Notes: a model not told the origin generated them from the letters alone. A stretch of 60,207 bases of DNA from JACVRU01 sp040902725 (GCA_040902725.1 JBBDWU010000055.1:1-60207), one strand, 5' to 3'; positions 7,365-15,519 are shown, counted from the stretch's first letter. A program made the numbers and translations.

Positions 7365-9241
7365 CGGCGCGACTGACGGCCCCGGGGTGGCTGCGCACGC
7401 TGTGGCTGGCGCCGCTCTGCGGGGCCTTCGGCGTCGGCATCGTCGTCTTCTTCCGGTGGCTCGGCGGCTGGGAGCCGCTGATGGACCCGCGGCCGATCAT
7501 CACGGTCGCCGGCCTCGTCGCGTTCCCGCTCGGCTACCTCGCCGGCATCGGCTGCTTCGACTACTGGCTCTACTACATGTCGGGCCGCCCGACGCGCCCC
7601 GAGGACCACTCGGGCCACGGCGCCCACTCCTGGCGGGACTACTTCCGAGTCAACACCGACCACAAGGTGATCGGCGTCCAGTACCTCACGACGACGATCT
7701 TCTTCATGCTCGCCGGCGGGCTGATGGCGATGATCTTCCGCGCCGAGCTCGCCCGGCCGGGGATGCAGTACGTCGACCCGCAGACGTTCAACGGGCTGAT
7801 CTCCGTCCACGCCGCGCTGATGATCTTCCTCTTCGTCATCCCCGCCTTCGCGGGCCTGGCGAACTACGTGATCCCGCTCATGCTCGGCGCGCCGGACATG
7901 GCGTTCCCGCGCCTCAACGCCCTGTCGTTCTGGATGCTCCCGGTCGGCGGCGTGATGATGCTGGTGAGCTTCGTCATGCCCGGCGGCGCCTTCGCGGCGG
8001 GCTGGACGAACTACACGCCGCTGGCGGACGTCAACCCCGACGGGAACCTGTTCTTCCAGATGGGCGTCCAGTGGGCGGGCGCGTCCTCGATCGCGACGGC
8101 GCTCAACTTCCTGGTCACGATCATCACGATGCGCGCGCCGGGGATGACCTTCTGGCGCATGCCGCTGCTGGTCTGGGCGAACTTCACGACCTCGCTGCTG
8201 GTCGTGATCGCGACGCCCTTCATCGCCGGCTCGCAGTTCTTCCTGCTCTTCGACCGGGTGGTGGGGACGGACTTCTTCAGGGCGGAGCCCGGCGGCTACG
8301 CGCTGGGCTACCAGCACATCTTCTGGTTCTACTCGCACCCAGCCGTCTACATCATGATGCTGCCAGGCTTCGGCATCGCCTCGGAGGTGATCTCCGTCAT
8401 GGCGCGGAAGCCGATCTTCGGCTACCGGCTGATGGCGCTGTCGCTGATGGCGATCCTCTTCCTCGGCTTCTCGGTCTGGGCGCACCACATGTTCGTCTCG
8501 GGCATGGCCGACTGGCTGCGGATCCCGATGATGATCACGACGCTGCTGATCGCCGTCCCGACCGGGATCAAGGTGTTTTCATGGTTGGCAACACTCTGGG
8601 AGGGGAGGATCCACTTCAACACGCCGATGCTGTGGGCGCTCGGCTTCGTTTCGATGTTCGTGATCGGCGGGCTCTCGGGGGTCTACCTGGGCGCCGTGCC
8701 GATCGACATCCACACCTCCGATACCTACTTCATCGTCGCCCACATCCATTACGTGCTGCTGGGCGGCTCTCTGTTCACGATCATGGCCGGGGTCTACTAC
8801 TGGTTCCCGAAGATGACCGGCCGGATGTACAACGAGCGGCTCGGCAAGCTCCACTTCTGGCTCACGTTCGTCGCCTTCAACGCGACGTTCTTCCCGATGC
8901 ACTGGCTCGGGATTCAGGGGATGCCGCGGCGGGTCGCCGACTACGTCGACCGCTTCGCCGACCTGAACTTCTTCATCTCGGTCTCGTCGTTCGTGCTGGG
9001 CGCGTCATTCGTGATCTTCCTCTACAACATGATCTGGAGCTGGGCGCGCGGCGAGCGCGCGCCGGGGAACCCCTGGCGCGCCATGACGCTGGAGTGGCAG
9101 GTCTCGTCGCCGCCGCCGATCTTCAACTTCGACGAGATCCCGCAGGTCGTTGGCAGCCCGTACGAGTACGGCGTCCCGGGTGCGCGGCACGCGGTGATGA
9201 ACGGCGACCGCGCCGAGCTCGAGGAGGTCCCGGCCAGGTGA
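7361..9241 (+). CDS. ctaD: Cytochrome c oxidase subunit I, A2-type
   Basis: A 626-aa, roughly 14-helix catalytic subunit that reduces O2 to water while pumping protons. Visible ligands: the haem a His in SVHAALMIF, Cu-B/Tyr segment YSHPAVY, the Cu-B His pair in WAHHMF, and the haem a3/a His pair in AHIHYVLLGG. The usual Glu of HPEVY is absent and a Tyr-Ser pair precedes the His instead, the hallmark of the A2 subfamily of haem-copper oxidases (known from Rhodothermus and Thermus-type caa3 enzymes). An extended N-terminus of about 90 residues contains two extra helices. It overlaps ctaC and the next gene by 4 nt each. Confidence 0.95.
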   Translation: MTARLTAPGWLRTLWLAPLCGAFGVGIVVFFRWLGGWEPLMDPRPIITVAGLVAFPLGYLAGIGCFDYWLYYMSGRPTRPEDHSGHGAHSWRDYFRVNTDHKVIGVQYLTTTIFFMLAGGLMAMIFRAELARPGMQYVDPQTFNGLISVHAALMIFLFVIPAFAGLANYVIPLMLGAPDMAFPRLNALSFWMLPVGGVMMLVSFVMPGGAFAAGWTNYTPLADVNPDGNLFFQMGVQWAGASSIATALNFLVTIITMRAPGMTFWRMPLLVWANFTTSLLVVIATPFIAGSQFFLLFDRVVGTDFFRAEPGGYALGYQHIFWFYSHPAVYIMMLPGFGIASEVISVMARKPIFGYRLMALSLMAILFLGFSVWAHHMFVSGMADWLRIPMMITTLLIAVPTGIKVFSWLATLWEGRIHFNTPMLWALGFVSMFVIGGLSGVYLGAVPIDIHTSDTYFIVAHIHYVLLGGSLFTIMAGVYYWFPKMTGRMYNERLGKLHFWLTFVAFNATFFPMHWLGIQGMPRRVADYVDRFADLNFFISVSSFVLGASFVIFLYNMIWSWARGERAPGNPWRAMTLEWQVSSPPPIFNFDEIPQVVGSPYEYGVPGARHAVMNGDRAELEEVPAR

Positions 9242-10059
9242 AGCACGTGTTGGTGGTGGCCAACGAGACCGTTGCGGGGAAGTCGCTGATCGAGACGCTC
9301 GCCGCCCGTGGGGGCGACCTCGTCACCGTTCTCGCGCCGGTGAACGCGCCCCGGCGCGGCTACGTGGTCTACGAGGACACGCGGCGGGCCTCGGCCGGCC
9401 GGCGGCTCGACAAGACATTGGCCGCGCTGAGGGAGGCCGGCGTCCCCGCCCACGGGCTCGTCGTCGACGCCGACCCGGCGGACGCCGTGCGGGACGCGCT
9501 GGCGACGATCGAGCCGCCGGTGACGGAGATCGTCGTCTCCACGCACCCGCAGGCGCGCTCCGGGTGGCTCCGCCGCGAGGTCGTCGACCGCATCCGCCGC
9601 GCCGCCGGCGAGCTCCCGGTCGAGCACGTCGTCGTTGACCTCGAAGCCGAGCGCGCCGTGGAGGCGAACGTGCTCGTGCTCGCGAACGAGACCGTCCTCG
9701 GGCGGCCGCTCCTCGACCGGATCCGCGAGCGCGCCTCGCGCGGCCCCGCGAGCTTCCTGATCGTCTGCCCGCAGGGCGATCCCTCGGCAGCCGAGCACCC
9801 CGAGGCCGAGCGCCGCCTGCGGCGCGCCCTCTCGATCCTCCGGGCGGAGGGGATCGACGTCCACGGGCAGGTCGCGCATCCCGACCCGTTCTCGGCGGCG
9901 CTCGACGCGGTACGTGACGAGCGGGTCGACGAGATCATCGTCTCGACCTTCGCCAAGGCGCGGTCGCCCTGGCTGCGGCGGGACCTGATCCAGCGCCTGC
10001 ACTCCGAGACGGGGCTCCCGGTCGAGCACGTCGTTCTGGCGGAGGAGGTCGCCGCATGA
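9238..10059 (+). CDS. Tandem universal-stress-like (UspA-fold) protein in oxidase operon
   Basis: A 273-aa soluble protein made of two similar halves of about 135 residues. Each begins with a beta strand and VxANETV (HVLVVANETVAG and VLVLANETVLG), contains a helix plus 'AxxLRxxGhxxHG' segment, and ends with EIVVSTHPQARSGWLRRE or EIIVSTFAKARSPWLRRD followed by a VEHVV strand. This is the alternating alpha/beta layout of actinobacterial UspA-like domains; the classic ATP motif G-2x-G-9x-G-S/T is not obvious. GTG start at 9238 gives a 4-nt overlap with ctaD, and its end overlaps ctaE by 4 nt, so it is co-translated inside the oxidase operon. Its function is unknown; a stress or assembly role is inference. 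Confidence 0.75.
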   Translation: MKHVLVVANETVAGKSLIETLAARGGDLVTVLAPVNAPRRGYVVYEDTRRASAGRRLDKTLAALREAGVPAHGLVVDADPADAVRDALATIEPPVTEIVVSTHPQARSGWLRREVVDRIRRAAGELPVEHVVVDLEAERAVEANVLVLANETVLGRPLLDRIRERASRGPASFLIVCPQGDPSAAEHPEAERRLRRALSILRAEGIDVHGQVAHPDPFSAALDAVRDERVDEIIVSTFAKARSPWLRRDLIQRLHSETGLPVEHVVLAEEVAA

Positions 10060-10658
10060 CGACGCAGGCTGCGGCGCACGAGCACCACGGGCCGCCGGCC
10101 GCCCATCAGAGCTCGCGCGTCAGCGCGACCGTGGTCGGGATGCTCCTGTTCATCGCGTCGGAGACGATGCTCTTCGGCGCGTTCTTCACCGCGCTGTTCT
10201 TCGTCCGCGTCGTCGCGGCGCCGGAGGCGTGGCCGACGCCGGGCTTCCACCTCCCGGTCTACGTCGCGGGCATCAACACGGCCATCCTCCTCACCTCGAG
10301 CTTCACGATGCACTGGGCGCTTCAGTCGATCAAGAAGGGCAGCCGAGCGGGGCTCCAGGCCGGCCTCCTGCTCACCTTCGCGATGGGGCTCACGTTCCTG
10401 CTGACTCAGGTGATCGAGTACGCCCGCATCGGCTTCGCCTGGCACGAGAACGCCTTCACGACGACGTTCTACGGGCTCACCGGCCTCCACGGAGCGCACG
10501 TCTTCGTCGGCCTCACGCTGCTGGCGGTGGCGACCGTCCGCGCCTTCCGCGGCCACTACACCGCCGAGGACCACCACGGCGTCGAGCTCCCCGGCATCTA
10601 CTGGCACTTCGTCGACGTAATGTGGATCGTGGTCTACACGACGGTCTACATCCTCTAG
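10056..10658 (+). CDS. ctaE: Cytochrome c oxidase subunit III
   Basis: A 200-aa membrane protein with five hydrophobic helices, fitting the short 5-helix form of subunit III found in actinobacterial and quinol-type oxidases. Family markers include FIASETMLFGAFFTALF, the GLHGAHVFVGL helix and the C-terminal YWHFVDVMWIVVYTTVYIL region. It stabilises subunit I and supports proton uptake. The His-rich N-terminus (AHEHHGPPAAHQ) is unusual and might bind metal. It overlaps the stress-like gene by 4 nt (ATGA) and is followed after 1 nt by the TM/stress-domain gene. Confidence 0.93.
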   Translation: MTTQAAAHEHHGPPAAHQSSRVSATVVGMLLFIASETMLFGAFFTALFFVRVVAAPEAWPTPGFHLPVYVAGINTAILLTSSFTMHWALQSIKKGSRAGLQAGLLLTFAMGLTFLLTQVIEYARIGFAWHENAFTTTFYGLTGLHGAHVFVGLTLLAVATVRAFRGHYTAEDHHGVELPGIYWHFVDVMWIVVYTTVYIL

Positions 10659-10659
10659 C

Positions 10660-11316
10660 GTGAGGAATCCGGTCAAGAGCGAGGCCGAGGCCTACCGGTT
10701 CGTCCTCGTCTCGGTCGCCTACTTCGGCGCGATCGTGCTGGCGTCGACGGTGGGCGGCCTCTGGCTGGGGATCGTCGTCTTCGTGCTGGCGAGCGGCGTG
10801 GCCGCGTGGTGGGTGCTCTTCACCGGGCAGTCGGAGCGGCGGCCCCAGGTGGCGGCTCCGGGCCGCCATTCGGAGGACGAGCGGCGCGTACTCGTGCTCG
10901 CCAACGAGACGGTGGGCGGCGCTGCGCTGCGCGCGGCGATCCGGGAGAAGACGGCCGGCTATCCGACCTCGAAGGTGCACGTGGTCGTGCCGGCCCTGAA
11001 CTCGCCCGTCCGCCACTGGGCCTCCGACGAGGATCCCGCCCGGCGGGCGGCCGAGGGCCGCCTCGAGGCGAGCCTCACGCGCCTGCGCGAGGGCGGGATC
11101 GCCGCGAGCGGCAAGGTCGGCGACGGCGAGCCGCTCGTGGCGCTCGAGGACGGCCTGCGGCTGTTCGGCGCCGACGAGATCATCATCTCGACCCACCCCG
11201 AGGGTAAGTCGCACTGGCTCGAGAAGGGGATCGTCGAAGAGGCGCGCGCCCGCTTCGCCGTCCCGATCACGCACGTCGTGGTCGACCTCGACGCCGAGGA
11301 CGCCGGGGCCCGCTAG
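10660..11316 (+). CDS. Two-helix membrane protein fused to UspA-like domain
   Basis: A 218-aa protein. Residues about 13-32 and 34-53 form two transmembrane helices (VSVAYFGAIVLAS, LWLGIVVFVLASGVAAWWVLF). After a basic/Pro linker, residues 72-215 form one UspA-like domain with VLVLANETVGG, EIIISTHPEGKSHWLEKG and ITHVVVDL, closely matching the two domains encoded two genes upstream. It sits where actinobacterial operons usually carry a small oxidase subunit IV (ctaF), so the helices may dock on the oxidase and tether the soluble domain; that is inference. GTG start follows the ctaE stop by 1 nt. Its stop overlaps the convergent cytochrome gene in a shared CTAG. Confidence 0.7.
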   Translation: MRNPVKSEAEAYRFVLVSVAYFGAIVLASTVGGLWLGIVVFVLASGVAAWWVLFTGQSERRPQVAAPGRHSEDERRVLVLANETVGGAALRAAIREKTAGYPTSKVHVVVPALNSPVRHWASDEDPARRAAEGRLEASLTRLREGGIAASGKVGDGEPLVALEDGLRLFGADEIIISTHPEGKSHWLEKGIVEEARARFAVPITHVVVDLDAEDAGAR

Positions 11317-11972
11317 CCGCCGGCTACGCGGACGATGTACTCGGCGAGGGCGCGGATCTGCCCCGCGCTGAGCTGGTCGCCGAAGGCGGGCATCCCCCCG
11401 CCGCCGTTCGTGATCTGCTCGATCGCCGCCTCGAGCGCCGGCATCGTCTGGTCGAGGTTCGGGCCGATCGTGCCGCTCGTGCCCGCGTCCGCCAGCACGT
11501 GACAGCCGCCGCAGCCGTTCGCGGCGAAGAGCTCCTTGGGATCGGTCGGTGCCGCCTCGCCGTCGCCCTCCTCCTCGGCCACCGGCAAGCCGGCGACGGA
11601 GGCGACGTAGATCGCGATCGCGTCCGCCGCGGCGTCCCGGTCGTCGAGCCCAGCCAGGGTCGTCCCCGGGCCGGGCATGCCCGGGTCGCCGCTCGACGGC
11701 GACTCGGTGGGGTACTCGATCTGGCCGCGGACGAGGTCGCGGATCGTCGTCTCGTCGAAGCCCTCCGCGCGCACGTCGTCGAAGGCCTGGTCGAGGTTGG
11801 GGCCGATCACGCCGGCCGTGCCGGCATCCGCGAGCACGTGGCACGACCCGCAGCGCTCGGCGAAGAGCTCCTGGCCGTCGTACTGCCCGCCGGCCTCCTC
11901 GCCGGCGGCGGCCGAGCCGCAACCGGCGGCGAGGACCGCGGCAAGCGCGACGGCCGCGACTGCCGCTCTCAC
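11313..11972 (-). CDS. Di-haem cytochrome c lipoprotein
   Basis: A 219-aa exported protein with a lipobox (VLAAGC, Cys18), so it is probably anchored to the outer face of the membrane. It carries two tandem cytochrome c domains: CGSCHVLADAGTAGVIGPNL near residue 40 and CGGCHVLADAGTSGTIGPNL near 155, each with a downstream Met (PGMPG, GGMPAF). The two copies are so alike that they arose by internal duplication. It is a plausible electron carrier to the neighbouring caa3 oxidase. The GTG start shares one base with the TAG stop of the STAS gene; its stop overlaps that of the TM/stress gene. Confidence 0.85.
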   Translation of the reverse strand: MRAAVAAVALAAVLAAGCGSAAAGEEAGGQYDGQELFAERCGSCHVLADAGTAGVIGPNLDQAFDDVRAEGFDETTIRDLVRGQIEYPTESPSSGDPGMPGPGTTLAGLDDRDAAADAIAIYVASVAGLPVAEEEGDGEAAPTDPKELFAANGCGGCHVLADAGTSGTIGPNLDQTMPALEAAIEQITNGGGGMPAFGDQLSAGQIRALAEYIVRVAGG

Positions 11973-12334
11973 TACGCGGGCGTCTGGCCGCCGGCGCTCT
12001 GCTCGACCGCCTCCGCGCGGGTCGAGTAGATCGTGAAGACCCGGTCGAGACCGGTGATCTCGAAGATCTTGGTGATATTGCGATCGCTGGAGACCAGCGA
12101 GAGCTGGCCGTCGTTCGATCGCAGCCGCTTCACGCCGCCGACGAGGACGCCGAGAGTCGTGGAGTCGATGAACGTCGTGTTCGTGAAGTCGACGATGACG
12201 CTCTTGGCGCCCTGCCCGATTACTTCCAGAAGCTGCTGCTTGAACTCGGGGGCGGTGTAGAGGTCGACCTCACCCGAGAGGGCGATCACGTAGTTGCCGT
12301 CCTGGAGCTGCTCGGTCGTGATGTCGAAGTTCAT
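11972..12334 (-). CDS. STAS-domain anti-sigma factor antagonist
   Basis: A 120-aa soluble protein with a single STAS domain, the fold of SpoIIAA/RsbV antagonists that release sigma factors by binding anti-sigma kinases. Family signs are the ALSGEVDLYTAPEFKQQL start and the conserved phospho-acceptor loop FTNTTFIDSTTLGVLVG, where the Ser/Thr after FID is the predicted phosphorylation site. No sigma factor or anti-sigma kinase is adjacent, so its partner is encoded elsewhere. It shares its last base with the start of the cytochrome lipoprotein gene. The ATG at 12334 is chosen because the domain begins immediately; the frame stays open upstream. Confidence 0.85.
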   Translation of the reverse strand: MNFDITTEQLQDGNYVIALSGEVDLYTAPEFKQQLLEVIGQGAKSVIVDFTNTTFIDSTTLGVLVGGVKRLRSNDGQLSLVSSDRNITKIFEITGLDRVFTIYSTRAEAVEQSAGGQTPA

Positions 12335-12372
12335 CGTCCCCCCGGGGTAGGCGGTCGCAGCAGGAGTGCGTG

Positions 12373-12378
12373 AGTCTA
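12373..12378 (-). promoter_or_regulatory. Candidate -10 box TAGACT (minus strand) for STAS gene
   Basis: On the minus strand TAGACT begins with the TAG stop codon of the TPR gene (12376-12378) and lies 38 nt before the STAS start codon, leaving room for an RNA start and short leader. Confidence 0.45.
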
Positions 12379-13224
12379 TCCAGTCGGGGCCACCGGGATG
12401 GAGCTCTCCAGCCGCTTGATCTGCGCCTCCACCAGCGGCACCTGCGGGTCGTCCGGCGCCTGCTCGACGAAGGCTTTGTACGCGGCGATCGCGGTCTGCG
12501 TGTCCCCAGCGGAGAGCGCTGCATCGCCAAGGTCGAGCTGGAGCTGCGCGTTCTCGGGATCGAGCACGACGAGGCGCTGGTACACCTCCTGCGCGTCGCG
12601 GTAGGCGGCTTGCATCGCCTCCGCCTTCGCGTTGACCTCCGCCTGGACGCGCTCGACGAGCGCGTTGGTCAGCGGCCGGTTCGCGAGCGCCTGCCCCAGC
12701 GGAGTGGAGGTCGGGGGCAGGAGGTCGCGCTCGGGTGCGAGCTGCTGGAGCCGGATCTGCGCCTGCTGCACCTCGCTTCGCAGGCGGGTGCCCCGGCCGG
12801 CGTAGAGGCTGGCGAGCTCGCGCAGCGCCTCCGCGTCCCGGGGCCGCAGCCGCGAGTAGCGCTCGAGCGGGTCGACGGCCTCGTCTGAGCGCCCCTCGGC
12901 CTGCAGCGCATCGGAGAGCTCCTTCAGCGCCACGGGGTCGCGCGGGTTGTCCTCGACCTTCTCGCGGGCCTCGTCGACCGACGGCCCGGTCGAGGGCGTT
13001 CGGCCCTGGAGGATGTCGGCGACGCCGCCGGGGACGTCGGAGCCGACGCCGAAGACGACGAAGCCGAGAGCGAAGACGAGCGCGAGGAAGACGAAGGCCC
13101 ACCTGGCCTGGCGGCGCAAGCGGGAGAAGAAGAGCGTTTGCTCTACGGCGCTGGCCTGGCCGCGGGCTCTGATGCCAGGAGTCTGCTTCGCGCGCTTTGC
13201 GCTGCGGCGGTCAGCTCGTGCCAT
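12376..13224 (-). CDS. Membrane-anchored TPR protein
   Basis: A 282-aa protein: a basic N-terminal tail of about 45 residues, one transmembrane helix (WAFVFLALVFALGFVVFGVG, about 48-67), then an external or cytoplasmic part of TPR-like repeats (KVEDNPRDPVALKELSDAL; YSRLRPRDAEALRELASLY; VLDPENAQLQLDLGDAALS). TPRs mediate protein-protein contacts, so an assembly or scaffold role is likely but the partner is unknown. The ATG at 13224 is preceded by AGGAGGGG. With that start the first 27 codons overlap the 3' end of the amidohydrolase gene by 82 bp. No good later start codon is visible before the helix. Confidence 0.75.
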   Translation of the reverse strand: MARADRRSAKRAKQTPGIRARGQASAVEQTLFFSRLRRQARWAFVFLALVFALGFVVFGVGSDVPGGVADILQGRTPSTGPSVDEAREKVEDNPRDPVALKELSDALQAEGRSDEAVDPLERYSRLRPRDAEALRELASLYAGRGTRLRSEVQQAQIRLQQLAPERDLLPPTSTPLGQALANRPLTNALVERVQAEVNAKAEAMQAAYRDAQEVYQRLVVLDPENAQLQLDLGDAALSAGDTQTAIAAYKAFVEQAPDDPQVPLVEAQIKRLESSIPVAPTG

Positions 13225-14378
13225 TCCGTGATTCCCCTCCTGTAGCGCTCGGTTCCGTCGACGACGGTCAAGAGTATGCGCTCGGGCGAGCCGCCCAGGA
13301 CGACCGCGCCGGCCGGGTCCTCCCACGGCAGGAACGGCGAGCCTGCCAGCGAGACGACGGTGAGGTCGGCGTGCTTGCCGTCGGCGAGCGAGCCGGTCTC
13401 CGCGTCGATCCCGAGGGCGCGCGCGGCGCCCAGGGTAGCGAGTTCGAGGGCGTCCCTAGCGCCGAGGGCGTCGGGCCGGAGCTCCCGCGCCCGCGCGGCC
13501 ATGACGGCTGCCCGCAGCTCCTCGAACATGTCGAACGACGGCGTCGACGCGGGGCTGTCCGTCCCCAGCCCGACCCGGATGCCGGCCTCGCGCAGCTCGC
13601 GGAGCGGGGCGATCCCGCAGCCGAGCAGCGCATTCGACCTGGGGCAATGCGCGACCGCCACGTCGTGCTCGGCCAGGAGCGCGATCTCGTCGGCGTCGAC
13701 GTGGACGCAGTGCGCCGCGACGCCCCCGCGGATCGACTCCGCGATCGCCGTCAGCGGGGCGCCTTCGGGCTCGCGCTCACTCTCGCGGAAGTGCGTGATC
13801 AGCGGCAGGCCGAGCGCCGCGCAGGCCGCGTAGAGCTCCACGGTGCACGTGTAGGGCGCGTGGGGGGAGATGCCGAGCCGCACGCGGTCGGAGAGCGAGT
13901 CGGCGATCAGCTCACGTCGCTCGTCGAAGGTCCCGAGCTCGCAGCGGAGGTCGGAGCCGAAGACCTCGAGGTAGACGACCGCCTTCAGGCCGAGCTCGTC
14001 GCAGGCGGGTGCCGCCGCCCCGCTGTAGCTCGCGTCCCCGACCGTGGTGATCCCGGAGCGCAGGCACTCGGCGGCCCCGAAGCGGGCGATCGCGAGCGTC
14101 TCGTCCCAGCCGATCCGCGCCTTGCGATCGATGTGGAGCGCGAGCCACTCGGGGAAGGCGAGCCCGTCGCCGAAGCCGGCGTAGACCGCGTACTCGAGGT
14201 GAGAATGCGCGTTGACGAAGCCGGGGAGGATCGCGGCCCCGTCGAAGCGCTCGCCCTCGCCCAGCTCGTCGCGCGCGCCTACCGCCGCGATCCGGCCGCC
14301 CTCGACCGCGACCGCCCCGTCGCGGATCGGCTCCCCCTCGACCGGCAGTACCCAGTCGGCGGAGTAGATTTGGGTCAT
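13143..14378 (-). CDS. Amidohydrolase (SAH/MTA/aminofutalosine deaminase-like)
   Basis: A 411-aa soluble metal-dependent hydrolase of the ATZ/TRZ deaminase group. The two-His metal site is in NAHSHLEY (His58, His60), followed by the HAPYTC block, a further His in ITHFRESE and AHCVHVD, and the Asp of GTDSPAS. Substrates in this group are S-adenosylhomocysteine, methylthioadenosine or 6-amino-6-deoxyfutalosine (menaquinone pathway); the sequence alone does not decide. Its ATG overlaps the tatC stop by 4 nt, so it is probably in the tatA-tatC operon. Its 3' end overlaps the TPR gene by 82 bp. Confidence 0.82.
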   Translation of the reverse strand: MTQIYSADWVLPVEGEPIRDGAVAVEGGRIAAVGARDELGEGERFDGAAILPGFVNAHSHLEYAVYAGFGDGLAFPEWLALHIDRKARIGWDETLAIARFGAAECLRSGITTVGDASYSGAAAPACDELGLKAVVYLEVFGSDLRCELGTFDERRELIADSLSDRVRLGISPHAPYTCTVELYAACAALGLPLITHFRESEREPEGAPLTAIAESIRGGVAAHCVHVDADEIALLAEHDVAVAHCPRSNALLGCGIAPLRELREAGIRVGLGTDSPASTPSFDMFEELRAAVMAARARELRPDALGARDALELATLGAARALGIDAETGSLADGKHADLTVVSLAGSPFLPWEDPAGAVVLGGSPERILLTVVDGTERYRRGITEWHELTAAAQSARSRLLASEPAARPAP

Positions 14379-15142
14379 TCGGGCGCCGCCCAGAGCACGC
14401 CGGCGCGCGCCCAGCGCCGCTCCATCACCGCTGAGAGCCAGATCGAGAGCTCGAAGAGCACGAGCATCGGCGCGATCTCGAGCGCGAGCGAGACCGGGTC
14501 AACCGTGGGCAACAGCACCGCGAGCACGACGATCACGAAGATGCCCAGCCGCCGGTTTCGGCGCAGCTTGGCCGCCGTCAGCACCCGGAGGCGGACGAGG
14601 GTGAGGATGAAGATCGGCATCTCGAAGACGAGCCCCAGCCCGATCAGCGCCAGCGAGACGAACGAGTAGTAGTAGCTCGCGCGGATCTGGACGTCGTAGA
14701 GCTCGTCGTCGAACGTCGTCAGGAACTCGATCGCGCGGGGGAGGACGACCGTGTAGCCGAAGGCGACGCCCGCGGCGAAGAGCACCGAGGCGAAGACCAC
14801 GAAGGTCGAGACGATCCGCTGGGTGTGCTCCTCGATCGCCGGCGCCATGAAGCTCCACAGCTGGTAGACGAGCACCGGGAACGCAAGCGCGAAGGCGCCG
14901 AAGAGGCTGACCTTGACCGCGGTGAAGAACGGCTCGGTGACGCCGAAGGTGACGAGCCGCCGCTCGTCCGGGAGCGGCCGGGTCAGCCACTCGATCAGCG
15001 TCTCGTGGAACGCCATCGAGAGCACGAAGCCGCCCGCGAGCACGAGCAGCGCGATCAGCAGCCGCGTCCTCAGCTCGCCGAGGTGCTCGACGAGCGTGGC
15101 CTCCTCGCCGTGGCGCATTCGCCGCGGGAAGACCCTGCGCAT
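14375..15142 (-). CDS. tatC: Sec-independent (Tat) translocase subunit TatC
   Basis: A 255-aa protein with six membrane helices. It starts with the characteristic EEATLVEHLGELRTRLL segment, the cytoplasmic docking site for twin-arginine signal peptides, and contains SFMAPAIEEHTQR and the conserved FEMPIFILTLVRL helix. With TatA it forms the pore that exports folded proteins, including redox enzymes. It lies 10 bp after tatA and overlaps the amidohydrolase gene by 4 nt. No tatB is adjacent, so TatA may serve both roles. Confidence 0.95.
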   Translation of the reverse strand: MRRVFPRRMRHGEEATLVEHLGELRTRLLIALLVLAGGFVLSMAFHETLIEWLTRPLPDERRLVTFGVTEPFFTAVKVSLFGAFALAFPVLVYQLWSFMAPAIEEHTQRIVSTFVVFASVLFAAGVAFGYTVVLPRAIEFLTTFDDELYDVQIRASYYYSFVSLALIGLGLVFEMPIFILTLVRLRVLTAAKLRRNRRLGIFVIVVLAVLLPTVDPVSLALEIAPMLVLFELSIWLSAVMERRWARAGVLWAAPE

Positions 15143-15152
15143 AGTCAGTCTC

Positions 15153-15377
15153 TTACGAGCCGACGGTGTCGCGCTCGCGCGACTCGGACGCGGCGGTCGG
15201 CAGCTCGGCGGGGGCGTCGTCGAGCTCGATGCGCTCCTTGCCCGTCACCGAGTCCTTGAACTCCCGGAGGCCGCGGCCGAGGGAGCGTCCCATCTCCGGA
15301 AGCCGCTTGGGGCCGAAGATCAGGAGGGCCACGAGCAGGAGGATCATGATCTCCCAGATGCTGATGCCGGAGGGCAC
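15153..15377 (-). CDS. tatA: Tat translocase subunit TatA/E
   Basis: A 74-aa protein with the family layout: a short periplasmic N-terminus (PSGISIWE), one helix (IMILLLVALLIF), the FGPKRLPE hinge, an amphipathic helix (MGRSLGRGLREFKDSV) and an acidic tail. The FGPK hinge and short length fit TatA better than TatB. GTG start: the first helix begins at once and a -10 box TAGGGT lies 6 nt upstream. It heads an operon with tatC and the amidohydrolase gene. Confidence 0.93.
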   Translation of the reverse strand: MPSGISIWEIMILLLVALLIFGPKRLPEMGRSLGRGLREFKDSVTGKERIELDDAPAELPTAASESRERDTVGS

Positions 15378-15383
15378 GTGTGA

Positions 15384-15389
15384 ACCCTA
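15384..15389 (-). promoter_or_regulatory. Leaderless promoter of tatA (TTCAAG-17-TAGGGT)
   Basis: On the minus strand TAGGGT lies 6 nt before the GTG of tatA and is preceded, 17 nt upstream, by TTCAAG as a weak -35 box. No ribosome binding site is present. Confidence 0.5.
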
Positions 15390-15454
15390 GCAGCGTCGGG
15401 GAAAGCCTTGAACATGCGGAAGAAGCCGACTCCGGAACTCTGATCCGCATCGGC

Positions 15455-15460
15455 TAGACT
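15455..15460 (+). promoter_or_regulatory. Candidate -10 box TAGACT for the suf operon
   Basis: CTAGACTGGG lies about 60 nt before the chosen sufC start. No -35 consensus is seen 16-18 nt upstream, so an activator or extended -10 contact may be needed. It is divergent from the tatA promoter 66 bp away. Confidence 0.45.
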
Positions 15461-15519
15461 GGGTCGCAGTTACGAGGCGGGTCAGACCCCGCATCTTCTC
15501 TGGATTGGAAGTGTCACAA

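Noticed and set aside
7387..10059. 890-codon plus-strand frame suggesting a huge fusion protein
   Set aside because: Only the last 273 codons (from 9238) are real. The earlier part is a shifted reading of ctaD with no recognisable motifs.
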